Shown here piece by piece: positions 42,409 to 50,755 of a DNA stretch of 64,000 nt; position 1 is the first letter of the stretch, and every line of letters begins with the position of its first letter. The translations under genes and the position numbers were made by a program. The notes under the pieces are model-generated. The model saw only the letters and a program-made list of their open reading frames with translations. It ran no database searches and was not told the origin of the DNA. This DNA comes from Gp1-AA133 sp963850425 (GTDB taxonomy: Bacteria > Acidobacteriota > Terriglobia > Terriglobales > Acidobacteriaceae), in assembly GCA_963850425.1 (NCBI GenBank), contig CAWKLF010000003.1, positions 364,610-428,609 of the forward strand, written 5' to 3'.

Positions 42409-44214
42409 ATGAGACAAGTTGTTCGCCCGCTCGCTGGTATATTCCTTCTCTTCACCATTTGTGCGTTGGCCGCTGAAAACCCCACCGGTCAGTCTGCGAA
42501 AATCGCAATCATCCCAGTCAGCCAGATCCACACCGGCATGCGGGGTGTCGCGTACACGGTATTCCAGGGTGTGAAGCCCGAACCCATGGACGTCGAAGTA
42601 CTGGGCGTCCTGAAAAATATGAATGGCCCCAAGGGGGACATCATCCTGGTCCGCTTGCACGGCGAGAAGGCGGAGTACACGGGCGTGGTCGCCGGCATGA
42701 GCGGCAGCCCGGTCTATTTCGACGGTAAACTTGCCGGCGCGCTGGCATTCCGTATCGGCGAATTCTCAAAAGAACCAATTGCCGGCGTGACTCCGATCGC
42801 GGACATGCTCGAGATCAACGCGTTCGACAAGAGTCCCGGGGGCTCGTCGAACATGACGCGTGCGAGTATGCCGACCACGCTTAGCAAGACATCCGGGCCG
42901 GGCGAGTCATCGAGCCTGCCCGTGCAGAGTGTGGCGAACTACCTGAAGCCGATCGAAACGCCTCTGGTGTTCAACGGCTTCAGCGAAGAAGCCGTCAAGC
43001 TATTCGCACCGCAGTTTGCAGCCAGCGGAATTGTGCCGGTCATGGGCGCTGGTTCTTCCAGCGATCAGAAGCAGCCAGAGCCCCTGGAAGCGGGTTCAGC
43101 GGTAAGTGCCGTTCTGGTCCGTGGCGACATGGACATCGCGGCGACTTGCACGGTGACTTATATCGATTCCGAGCGCTTGCTGGCGTGCGGCCATCCCCTG
43201 CTGCAGTTTGGCAGCGTGGACTTGCCAATGACGAAGGCAAATGTGCTTGCCACCTTGCCCTCGCCCTTGAACGCTTTCAAGATTGTCAACACGACCGAGC
43301 CTGCTGGCGCCTTCGTGCAGGATCGCCACACAGGAATCATGGGTTTGCTGAACAAGGAACCCGAGATGATCCCGGTGACCCTGACCATTCGTAGTGGCGA
43401 GGTAAAGAAAGAGATCCACTACGAGGTCCTGAACAATGCCAAGCTGAGCCCGGTGGCCATGATGGCCACGGTGTTCAACGCGCTGCATGGCATCAACGAT
43501 TACGGCGAGGAAACAACCTATCGGCTCAAGGGCATGATCAGCGTCAAGGGATATCCCGACGTGACGCTGCAAAATATGTTCGCGCCGACCGACACGGGAC
43601 AACCAGCCGCGTTTCTGGCAGCCCTGTCGCTGGGCGACCGCTTTGGGCGCATTTACGACAACCCGTTCGACGTTCCTGCCGTTAAGGCCGTCAAACTGGA
43701 TTTCGACCTGGTGAAGGAACGTCGCCAGGCGCGTCTGGAAAGCGCTCGCACGGACCTGAGCGAAGCACGCCCGGGCGACGAAATCACGGTCGAGACGGTG
43801 CTCGCCCCTTATCGTGGAGAGCGCATCGTACGGCAGATTCCAATCAAGATTCCAACGTCCGCATCGAAGGGCCCCCTGCGCATACTGGTCAGCGATGGAG
43901 ACACGCTGGATCGCATGCGGCGCGGGATGCCGATGATGGCGCGGAAACTTGATCTGGCGTCCACCATCGCACTGCTCAACAAGGAACATTCGAACAACCG
44001 GGTTTATGTCTCGCTGTTAGAGGCGGACCCGGAAGCGATGGTAGCGGACAAAGTCATGCCTGCCCTGCCACTGTCCGTCATGAACGTGATGGATGGAATG
44101 CGCGGCACACAGGAGATGGTGGTGCTGGGCGAGTCCTCCGTGAATGAGGTGGCGACTCCGCCCCTCGACTTTGCCGTCGGAGGAGCACAGCTGTTAACCA
44201 TTACGATTAAGTAA
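42409..44214 (+). CDS. SpoIVB/S55-domain secreted protein
   Basis: 601 residues, preferred start ATG 42,409 (an alternative at 42,376 adds 11). A signal peptide (VVRPLAGIFLLFTICALA) is followed by a SpoIVB-peptidase-type domain: VLKNMNGPKGDIILVRLHG, VVAGMSGSPVYFDGKLAGAL (candidate catalytic Ser in GMSGSPV) and LLACGHPLLQFGSVDLPM (His). In sporulating Bacilli S55 cleaves a membrane signalling protein; Acidobacteriota do not sporulate, so the target here is unknown. The C-terminal ~250 residues are beta-rich. A hairpin follows the stop. Confidence 0.83.
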   Translation: MRQVVRPLAGIFLLFTICALAAENPTGQSAKIAIIPVSQIHTGMRGVAYTVFQGVKPEPMDVEVLGVLKNMNGPKGDIILVRLHGEKAEYTGVVAGMSGSPVYFDGKLAGALAFRIGEFSKEPIAGVTPIADMLEINAFDKSPGGSSNMTRASMPTTLSKTSGPGESSSLPVQSVANYLKPIETPLVFNGFSEEAVKLFAPQFAASGIVPVMGAGSSSDQKQPEPLEAGSAVSAVLVRGDMDIAATCTVTYIDSERLLACGHPLLQFGSVDLPMTKANVLATLPSPLNAFKIVNTTEPAGAFVQDRHTGIMGLLNKEPEMIPVTLTIRSGEVKKEIHYEVLNNAKLSPVAMMATVFNALHGINDYGEETTYRLKGMISVKGYPDVTLQNMFAPTDTGQPAAFLAALSLGDRFGRIYDNPFDVPAVKAVKLDFDLVKERRQARLESARTDLSEARPGDEITVETVLAPYRGERIVRQIPIKIPTSASKGPLRILVSDGDTLDRMRRGMPMMARKLDLASTIALLNKEHSNNRVYVSLLEADPEAMVADKVMPALPLSVMNVMDGMRGTQEMVVLGESSVNEVATPPLDFAVGGAQLLTITIK

Positions 44215-44220
44215 ATATTT

Positions 44221-44251
44221 GCTCACGGGCCTCTTCCCGGGGCCCGTGAGC
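44221..44251 (+). terminator. hairpin after the S55 gene
   Basis: GCTCACGGGCC / GGCCCGTGAGC, an 11-bp perfect stem with a 9-nt loop, 6 bp after the stop. It is followed by CTTCTTCG rather than a solid U-run, so terminator function is likely but not certain. Confidence 0.6.
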
Positions 44252-44326
44252 CTTCTTCGATCCCGTCCAAGGAACCGTGTTACCCTGAAATTTCCCGCGC
44301 CACAATCACACAACGAGGTGTAAGAC

Positions 44327-46624
44327 TTGCAGATTCATCCGCGGAAGTTTGTCGTTCTCTTTGCGCTATTTGTCACGCACATCGCCTTCGGCGAAGGGAC
44401 CCGGACCTGGGAACAATCTAAATTTGAAGATCTTACGAAGGGCACGGCCACGGGCGTAGCCATCCGCAGCAACGGCAGCCTGGAACTGGCGCCTGCTTTC
44501 AAGTCTTTGTACACTGCCCCTTCCACCTACATCTGGTCCATCGCTTCTGACGGTGCGGGCAACATTTACGCGGCTTCCGGAGCTCCTGCAAGGGTTTACC
44601 GCATCACACCCGATGGGCAGGCGACTACGATCTTCGAGCCGACCGAACTGCAGGTGCAGGCCCTGGTCGTCGACAAAAATGGCGCAGTCTACGCAGGAAC
44701 GGCTCCCGATGGAAAGGTTTATAAGATCGAGCACAAGGGCGGAGCTAGCAGCGAGTCAGCGAAAACTCCCGACAAGTCCAAGGGCCAGGTAGACCAGAAC
44801 TGGAATTCTTCGGTCTACTTCGATCCGGGCACGAAGTACATCTGGGATCTCACATTCGACAATGCGGGAGACTTGTTTGTCGCGACGGGGGATCGCGGCG
44901 AGATTTTTAAAGTCACGCCCAAAGGCGAACATACCGTCTTTTTCAAGAGCGACGAGGCCCACATTCGCGTGCTGGCGGTCGACCCGAAGGGAAATCTGAT
45001 CGCTGGCTCGGATGGCAGCGGTCTGGTTTATCGAATCTCTCCTGCGGGGGAGGCGTTCGTGCTGTACAGCGCGCCAAAAAAGGAAATCACCGCTCTGGCC
45101 ATCGATGAGGCAGGAAATATCTTTGCTTCCGGCGTGGGAGAAAAGCGGCCGGGGCAGAATGCTCCTGGGTTCGGGCCCTCGATTACGCCCATTACCACAC
45201 CGACCCCTTCCATGAGCGGTGCGCCTCCAGGACTTGTGCTGACGCCAACGCAACCTTCCATGTCGACGATGGTGAACTTTCCCGCGCCCGGGGCTGGGGC
45301 GTCGGGTGGATCTGAAATTTATCGTCTGGCCCCGGATGGTTCGCCAACCCGTATGTGGGGTTCGCGGGAAGACATCGTTTACGCGCTGGCGTTTGATGCA
45401 CAGGGTCGGCTCCTGGCCGGGACCGGAAACCGCGGCCATATTTTCGCGATGAGGAGCGAGGATGATTTCAGCGACTTGTTGAAGGCCGGGTCGTCCCAGG
45501 TCACGGCGTTTGCCAAGGCTCCAGGCGGAGGGCTGTATGCCGCCGGCAGCAATCTGGGAAAGATTTTTGTGTTGGGTCCGGGTCCACAGTCGGAAGGGAC
45601 GTATGAGAGCGATGTCTTTGACGCCAAGATTTTTTCACGTTGGGGACGCGCCGAATTCCGTGGAGCCGGCAACGTGGACCTATTCGCGCGCAGCGGCAAC
45701 GTCGATAATCCGGATCGCAACTGGAGTCCGTGGAACAAAGTCGACACGCTGAAAGATGGGGAGACTGGCATTCCCTCCGCCCGGTTCGTGCAATGGAAAG
45801 CCGTGCTTCATTCGGGCAATCCTGCACCGCGTGTAGAGAGCGTTATCCTCAACTACCTCTCCAAGAATATTGCTCCTGATATCGATGACGTCGGCGTTCA
45901 GGTCGGGATCCGCTATCAACCTCCTCCCAAGCCGCTCGGCCCCACGACCGATTTCAGCGGAGGCGGGAGCGGCACGAATACCGGCCAGCCCCGTTTCGAG
46001 CCTCCGGTTCCGACCACGCATGACCGTGACTCAATTGGCGTGAAGTGGGTTGCTCATGACGACAACGACGATCAACTGACCTACTCGCTCTATTACCGGG
46101 GATACGGCGAGAGCCGGTGGTTGCTATTGAAAGACGAACTCACCGACAAGTTCTACTCCTTCGACGCGAGCCTTCTTCCTGACGGCGTCTATACCTTCAA
46201 GGTGGTCGCTTCGGACGGGCCCTCGCATTCTCCGGGCGATGCGTTAACGGCCGAAAAGGAGAGCTCTCGCGTCGAAGTCGACACCACTCCTCCCCACATC
46301 GACAATCTGACGGCCGCGCTTGAGGGCGGCGGCCAGGTCCATGTGACTTTCCGCGCCGCGGATGGCTTTTCACCGATCAAGCGCGCCGAATACTCGATCG
46401 ACGCGAATGATTGGCAATACATCGAACCAGTCGGCGAGATTGCCGACTCGAAAACCGAAAACTACGATTTCAAGGTTCCAGTGAATACCGAAGCCATTCC
46501 GGCATCCTCGCCCACAAAAGCAAAGAAGGGCGAGCCCGCTCCCGCGGAGCATGTCGTCGTCGTGCGGGTCTACGATCGTTTCGAAAACATGAGCGCCGCG
46601 AAGATGGTGATTCGGGCAAAGTAG
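44327..46624 (+). CDS. beta-propeller protein of unknown function, secreted
   Basis: 765 residues from TTG 44,327, with GAGGTG upstream. Signal peptide (VVLFALFVTHIAFGEG). Repeated blades with IWSIASDGAGNIYAASGAPA, VQALVVDKNGAVYAGTAPDG, YIWDLTFDNAGDLFVATGD and IRVLAVDPKGNLIAGSDGSG form an NHL/SBBP-like propeller (~50-420). The C-terminal part has a laminin-G/fibronectin-like region (VFDAKIFSRWGRAEFRGAG) and an FnIII-like domain (DQLTYSLYYRGYGESRW). Such proteins bind ligands or carbohydrate surfaces; no catalytic motif is visible. A bidirectional hairpin separates it from the MFS gene. Confidence 0.75.
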   Translation: MQIHPRKFVVLFALFVTHIAFGEGTRTWEQSKFEDLTKGTATGVAIRSNGSLELAPAFKSLYTAPSTYIWSIASDGAGNIYAASGAPARVYRITPDGQATTIFEPTELQVQALVVDKNGAVYAGTAPDGKVYKIEHKGGASSESAKTPDKSKGQVDQNWNSSVYFDPGTKYIWDLTFDNAGDLFVATGDRGEIFKVTPKGEHTVFFKSDEAHIRVLAVDPKGNLIAGSDGSGLVYRISPAGEAFVLYSAPKKEITALAIDEAGNIFASGVGEKRPGQNAPGFGPSITPITTPTPSMSGAPPGLVLTPTQPSMSTMVNFPAPGAGASGGSEIYRLAPDGSPTRMWGSREDIVYALAFDAQGRLLAGTGNRGHIFAMRSEDDFSDLLKAGSSQVTAFAKAPGGGLYAAGSNLGKIFVLGPGPQSEGTYESDVFDAKIFSRWGRAEFRGAGNVDLFARSGNVDNPDRNWSPWNKVDTLKDGETGIPSARFVQWKAVLHSGNPAPRVESVILNYLSKNIAPDIDDVGVQVGIRYQPPPKPLGPTTDFSGGGSGTNTGQPRFEPPVPTTHDRDSIGVKWVAHDDNDDQLTYSLYYRGYGESRWLLLKDELTDKFYSFDASLLPDGVYTFKVVASDGPSHSPGDALTAEKESSRVEVDTTPPHIDNLTAALEGGGQVHVTFRAADGFSPIKRAEYSIDANDWQYIEPVGEIADSKTENYDFKVPVNTEAIPASSPTKAKKGEPAPAEHVVVVRVYDRFENMSAAKMVIRAK

Positions 46625-46639
46625 CGCAACCAAGCCTTT

Positions 46640-46667
46640 GGCTGAGCGGCCCCTGCTCCGCTCAGCC
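46640..46667. terminator. bidirectional hairpin between convergent genes
   Basis: GGCTGAGCGG-8 nt-CCGCTCAGCC, a perfect 10-bp stem in the 66-bp gap between the propeller gene (stop 46,624) and the MFS gene (stop 46,691). The position suggests shared termination; no long U-run. Confidence 0.6.
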
Positions 46668-46690
46668 ATCCGCAAGTCCGCGATGAAGGT

Positions 46691-47920
46691 CTAAATGCGG
46701 TCGGCCTGGCGCAATTCCGGGAAAAGCCAGGCCCACAACCCAATCACGATAAGGGTCCCCACCCCGCCCAGCACGACGGCGGGGACAGTCCCAAACCAGT
46801 GGGCGGTCAGGCCCGACTCAAATTCTCCCAGTTCGTTTGACGCCCCGATAAACAGCATATCGACAGCGTTGACGCGCCCGCGCATTTCGTCCGGAGTGGC
46901 GAACTGCACTAGCGTCGCCCGAATGATGACGCTCACCATGTCTGTGGCTCCGACCAGCAGGAGCGCAATCATTGAGAGCATCAGGCTTCGGGAAATTCCG
47001 AACAAGATAGTGAATACCCCGAAGCCGGCGACGCACCACAGCATGATGGCTCCGGCACGCCGCTGGATTGGGCGTTTCGCCAGGAAGATTGCCATCATGG
47101 CAGCGCCCACACCGGGGGCGCTGCGCAATAGGCCCAAGCCCCATGGACCGGTCTTCAGAATTTCGCTTGCATAGACGGGGAGCAATGCCACCGCTCCGCC
47201 CAGCAACACAGCAAACATGTCGAGCGAGATGGATCCGAGAACGACCTTTTCGCGCCAAACGTAACGAAAACCCGCCATGACGGTGTGCAGGCTCATCTCC
47301 TGTGAAGGACGAACCTGGCTCTTGGAAGTGATGCGCAGTGTCGCGCACAAGGCAATCACGCCAGAGACTGTGGCAGTACCATAGACGATACGGGGCCCTT
47401 GCGTGGCCGCATACAGCACGCCGCCGATCGCAGGACCCAAAATAGTAGCCGCCTGAAAAGTACTCGCATTCCACGCCACCGCCTTCGAGAAAAATTCCAT
47501 CGGCACCAATTGTGGCAGCAAGGCGCGGCTGGCTGGCCAGTTGAAAGAGCGCACCACTCCCAGAAAAAGAAGAACCCCGTAGATGAAGTGCACGGAGCGG
47601 ATGCCCCGCAAAGTCGCGAAAAGGAGCAATCCGGAACAGACGATGAATCCGCAATAGCAGATGTTGAGGAGTCGCTTACGGTCATGGCGATCGGCGGCGT
47701 GCCCGGCTACCAAAAAAAGAAAAACTCCGGGCAGGAATTGCGCCAACCCTACTAACCCAAGGTCCAGAGGACGACGAGTGATTTCGTATACCTGCCATCC
47801 TACCGCCACCGACTGCATCTCGAGCGCACCCACGATGAAGAAGCGTGCAATCTGGTAGAGCGCGAGATCGGGATAGGCAAATACCCCCGACGGTTGCGGC
47901 AGTGTTTCCGATTCCCCCAT
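46691..47920 (-). CDS. MFS transporter (EntS/MdtH-like exporter family)
   Basis: 409 residues with 12 predicted TM helices. MFS motif A reads VAGHAADRHDRKRLL between TM2 and TM3. The FFIVGALEMQSVAVGWQVYE start and IARFF-type first helix match the DUF894/enterobactin-exporter-like subgroup. The length is normal. Substrate unknown; these exporters handle siderophores or drugs. It converges on the propeller gene and diverges from lolC/E; the 256-bp gap to the latter contains no gene and should hold two promoters. Confidence 0.85.
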   Translation of the reverse strand: MGESETLPQPSGVFAYPDLALYQIARFFIVGALEMQSVAVGWQVYEITRRPLDLGLVGLAQFLPGVFLFLVAGHAADRHDRKRLLNICYCGFIVCSGLLLFATLRGIRSVHFIYGVLLFLGVVRSFNWPASRALLPQLVPMEFFSKAVAWNASTFQAATILGPAIGGVLYAATQGPRIVYGTATVSGVIALCATLRITSKSQVRPSQEMSLHTVMAGFRYVWREKVVLGSISLDMFAVLLGGAVALLPVYASEILKTGPWGLGLLRSAPGVGAAMMAIFLAKRPIQRRAGAIMLWCVAGFGVFTILFGISRSLMLSMIALLLVGATDMVSVIIRATLVQFATPDEMRGRVNAVDMLFIGASNELGEFESGLTAHWFGTVPAVVLGGVGTLIVIGLWAWLFPELRQADRI

Positions 47921-48176
47921 GTGCCTCTACTCTGCCACAAAAGAGCGTGGCGGGGCAGACTGCCTATGATTGGGGGTGCGATCAGTCTGCGCAGACTAAC
48001 TGCTCTCGCCATTTTCGGAAACATTTTCCTGATTCGCTGAAGACGCGGAACTCGAACAGCGTTCCGGCGAACCTTATCGTGCCTACCGCAATCGTTGCCC
48101 GCAATCCTTCCGAAGCTTGGGCACCATGAGATCCGTCTATAATCCGTGCTGACGTTCATGAGCTGAGCTGCCCTGC

Positions 48177-49511
48177 ATGCGCTTTGAACTCTTCGTGGCA
48201 ACCCGGTATCTACGCGCCAAGCGCCGGCAGGCGTTCATCGGCGTGATCACCGCGATCTCCATCCTGGGGGTAGCGGCGGGCGTAGCTTCGCTGATTGTTG
48301 CGCTGGCCATCAACAACGGGTTTCGACAGGACTTGCAGCAGAGATTGCTGGGTTCCACTTCTCACGTCAGCCTGTTGCGCGTGCAAAGCGACGGCATCAA
48401 GGATTGGCCCGCGCTGCTCGAACGTCTCAGTCATCAGCAGCACGTGGTGGCGGCCGCTCCCGCAATTTATGAACAGGTGCTTATCTCTCGCGGACCGCGC
48501 GCTCGAGGCGCGGTGCTCAAGGGAATGATCCCCGCTTACGAACGGAAAGTAAGCGACCTGCTCGGCACCGTCAAAGTAGGATCGGCCGAGGCTTTGGAGG
48601 AAACGGCGGCTGCGACGCCGGCGGCTGCCGATGCCACCCCAAAATCAACATCCGCAGGCGAGGGCGCTGGCGCTACACCAGCGGATTCCATGGCTGAGGT
48701 GCAGGCGCGGGTGTCGGCGCTGGCGCCGATTGTTCTGGGCAAGGACATGGCGGACGAACTGGGCGCCAGCGTCGGCTCGGTCGTTCTCGTCACCAGCCCG
48801 CAGGGCGAACTCACCCCTTTTGGAATGGTCCCGAAGTACAACCGGTTTCGAGTGGTTGGAATATTCAGTTCCGGCTTTTTTGACTATGACACGACCTGGG
48901 CGTTTACACGCTTGTCGGACGCGCAGCGGCTTTTCGGCTTGGGCGATCTGATTTCTGTAATCCAGTTCAAGGTCGAGGACATTTACCAGGCTGACCGCAT
49001 CGCCAAGGAACTCGAGCAGGCCGCCGGCACGGGATTCATGGCAACCAGTTGGATGGAGCAGAATCGGGCCCTGTTCCGGGCGTTGCGTCTGGAACGCCTG
49101 GTCACCTTCATTACCATTGGCCTTATCGTTTTCGTCGCCGCGCTCAACATTCTTATTTCTCTCACCATGATGGTGATGGAGAAGACCAAGGACATAGCAG
49201 TCCTTCTTTCGATGGGAACGCGAAAATCACAGGTGCGGCGCTTATTTGTCGCGCAGGGATTGTTGATCGGGCTGATCGGTACTTCGATCGGACTAGTGGT
49301 TGGCTACGGGTTGTCTTGGGCCGGCGCCCAGTACCATCTCATCTCGCTGGCGCCCGAGGTGTACTCGATCGACTACGTACCTTTCGCACCTCGGGCGCTG
49401 GATGGCGTTCTGGTGGCATTGGTGGCCGTTGGCATCTCGTTCATTGCCACCATGTATCCTTCGTGGTCAGCAGCCCGCATTCTGCCCGCTGAGGCACTCC
49501 GTTACGAGTAG
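48177..49511 (+). CDS. lolC: LolC/LolE-family lipoprotein-releasing ABC permease
   Basis: 444 residues. Four TM helices in the 1+3 pattern (AFIGVITAISILGVAAGVAS near the N-terminus; FITIGLIVFVAALNILISLT, a LFVAQGLLIGLIGTSIGLVV helix, and GVLVALVAVGISFIATM near the C-terminus). A large periplasmic domain lies between, with an Ala/Thr/Pro-rich insertion (~140-170) not usual in E. coli LolC. The FELFVATRYLRAKRRQAF start is diagnostic. Together with the LolD-like ATPase downstream it should extract lipoproteins from the inner membrane for delivery to the outer membrane. C versus E type is not separable here. Confidence 0.9.
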   Translation: MRFELFVATRYLRAKRRQAFIGVITAISILGVAAGVASLIVALAINNGFRQDLQQRLLGSTSHVSLLRVQSDGIKDWPALLERLSHQQHVVAAAPAIYEQVLISRGPRARGAVLKGMIPAYERKVSDLLGTVKVGSAEALEETAAATPAAADATPKSTSAGEGAGATPADSMAEVQARVSALAPIVLGKDMADELGASVGSVVLVTSPQGELTPFGMVPKYNRFRVVGIFSSGFFDYDTTWAFTRLSDAQRLFGLGDLISVIQFKVEDIYQADRIAKELEQAAGTGFMATSWMEQNRALFRALRLERLVTFITIGLIVFVAALNILISLTMMVMEKTKDIAVLLSMGTRKSQVRRLFVAQGLLIGLIGTSIGLVVGYGLSWAGAQYHLISLAPEVYSIDYVPFAPRALDGVLVALVAVGISFIATMYPSWSAARILPAEALRYE

Positions 49512-49814
49512 TGCGGCCTACAGTGCCCAAGGGTCTAAAATCATGTAAAACCTCCCTTATTTTGCAATCTTGCCTGCACAAACTTCCACCCTGTGACCAT
49601 CGTCACATTGCAGTGTGCGGGAACAGGTATAGATTTGCGGCATACGGTTTTCCATTTTTGGGAACCTGCACCCGGAACGCCTCATGTTCTAATGACATCA
49701 GGCAACCCGGAGGCATCTAACGTCCGGCTCCGGAAAAGTACGGACGGAACTGCGGGTTGCAACTGCTCTCTGTATCGAAGGGGTTGCCGGTTGCATCTAA
49801 TTCCGCAAGACCCG
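49512..49814. other. 303-bp gap between lolC and lolD
   Basis: The LolD frame is open upstream to 49,593, but this part lacks ABC homology and composition changes at 49,815. No hairpin with a U-run was found, so read-through from lolC to lolD is possible. Confidence 0.4.
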
Positions 49815-50504
49815 ATGTTGCGGGTCGAGAGATTGAAGAAGGTCTTTCGCTCAGGCGATGCAGACCTGGTGCTCTTTGAGAATTTGTCGTTCGCAGTTCG
49901 CAAGGGGGAGATGCTCGCGATCGTGGGCGAATCAGGAGCCGGCAAGAGTACCTTATTGCACATCCTGGGCGCTCTTGAACGTGCTTCCGAAGGTAACGTA
50001 TACTGCGCCAACTTGCAGCTGAATTCGCTGGCGGATGATGCCGCGGCGGATTTTCGCAATCGTGAAATCGGGTTCGTATGGCAGTTCCATTACCTGCTTC
50101 CCGAGTTCACAGCAGTCGAGAACGCGGCCATGCCGTTGTTGCTCCGGGGGCAACCTTGGACAGCCGTGCAGGCTGAGGCAACGCGTTGGCTGCGGGAAGT
50201 TGGGCTTGAGGCACGTGCGCATCATCGATCAGGGGAGCTGTCGGGCGGAGAACAGCAGCGGGTGGCATTGGCCCGCGCACTCATCACGAAGCCAAAGCTT
50301 CTTCTCGCGGATGAGCCTACCGGCGACTTGGATGGCCGCACCGCTGAGTCGATTTTTGAGTTGATTGCCCAGCTACATCGCGACTACCAGCTCACCTCTA
50401 TGATTGCGACTCACAATCTTGCCTTCGCGCGGCGCTGCCATCGGGTCGTTCGTTTGCATCATGGGCACATTGAGGAAGTCAGACCGGAATCATTGCCAGC
50501 ATGA
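49815..50504 (+). CDS. lolD: LolD-family ABC transporter ATP-binding protein
   Basis: 229 residues from ATG 49,815 (MLRVERLKKVF). Walker A GESGAGKSTLLHIL, Q-loop WQFHYLLPEFTAVENAAMP, signature LSGGEQQRVALARAL, Walker B LLLADEPTGDLD and H-loop IATHN. MacB/LolD spacing and length. It powers the LolC/E permease encoded upstream. The longer frame start at 49,593 is rejected because the extra 74 residues have no homologue pattern. Confidence 0.92.
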   Translation: MLRVERLKKVFRSGDADLVLFENLSFAVRKGEMLAIVGESGAGKSTLLHILGALERASEGNVYCANLQLNSLADDAAADFRNREIGFVWQFHYLLPEFTAVENAAMPLLLRGQPWTAVQAEATRWLREVGLEARAHHRSGELSGGEQQRVALARALITKPKLLLADEPTGDLDGRTAESIFELIAQLHRDYQLTSMIATHNLAFARRCHRVVRLHHGHIEEVRPESLPA

Positions 50505-50755
50505 ATACAGATTTTTATGGTCATGAAGCGTAACGCAAGGATGGATTGGAAACACGATATCAGTGGGGTGAGCAAAAGCCGGGCGAAGGTCTATAGCACG
50601 AGAGTGCCATTCGTGAACTCGCCCAAAGAAAAACGTTTCAGGGGGTTGGGTTTGGTGGCCTCTTGATTGCATAATGCTGTTAGGGCCACGAGTTTTCGTG
50701 GGAGTTGGAGTCGCAAGTTCTGACTCCCGTGCAAACTTAAGGGGGAAGGGGCTAT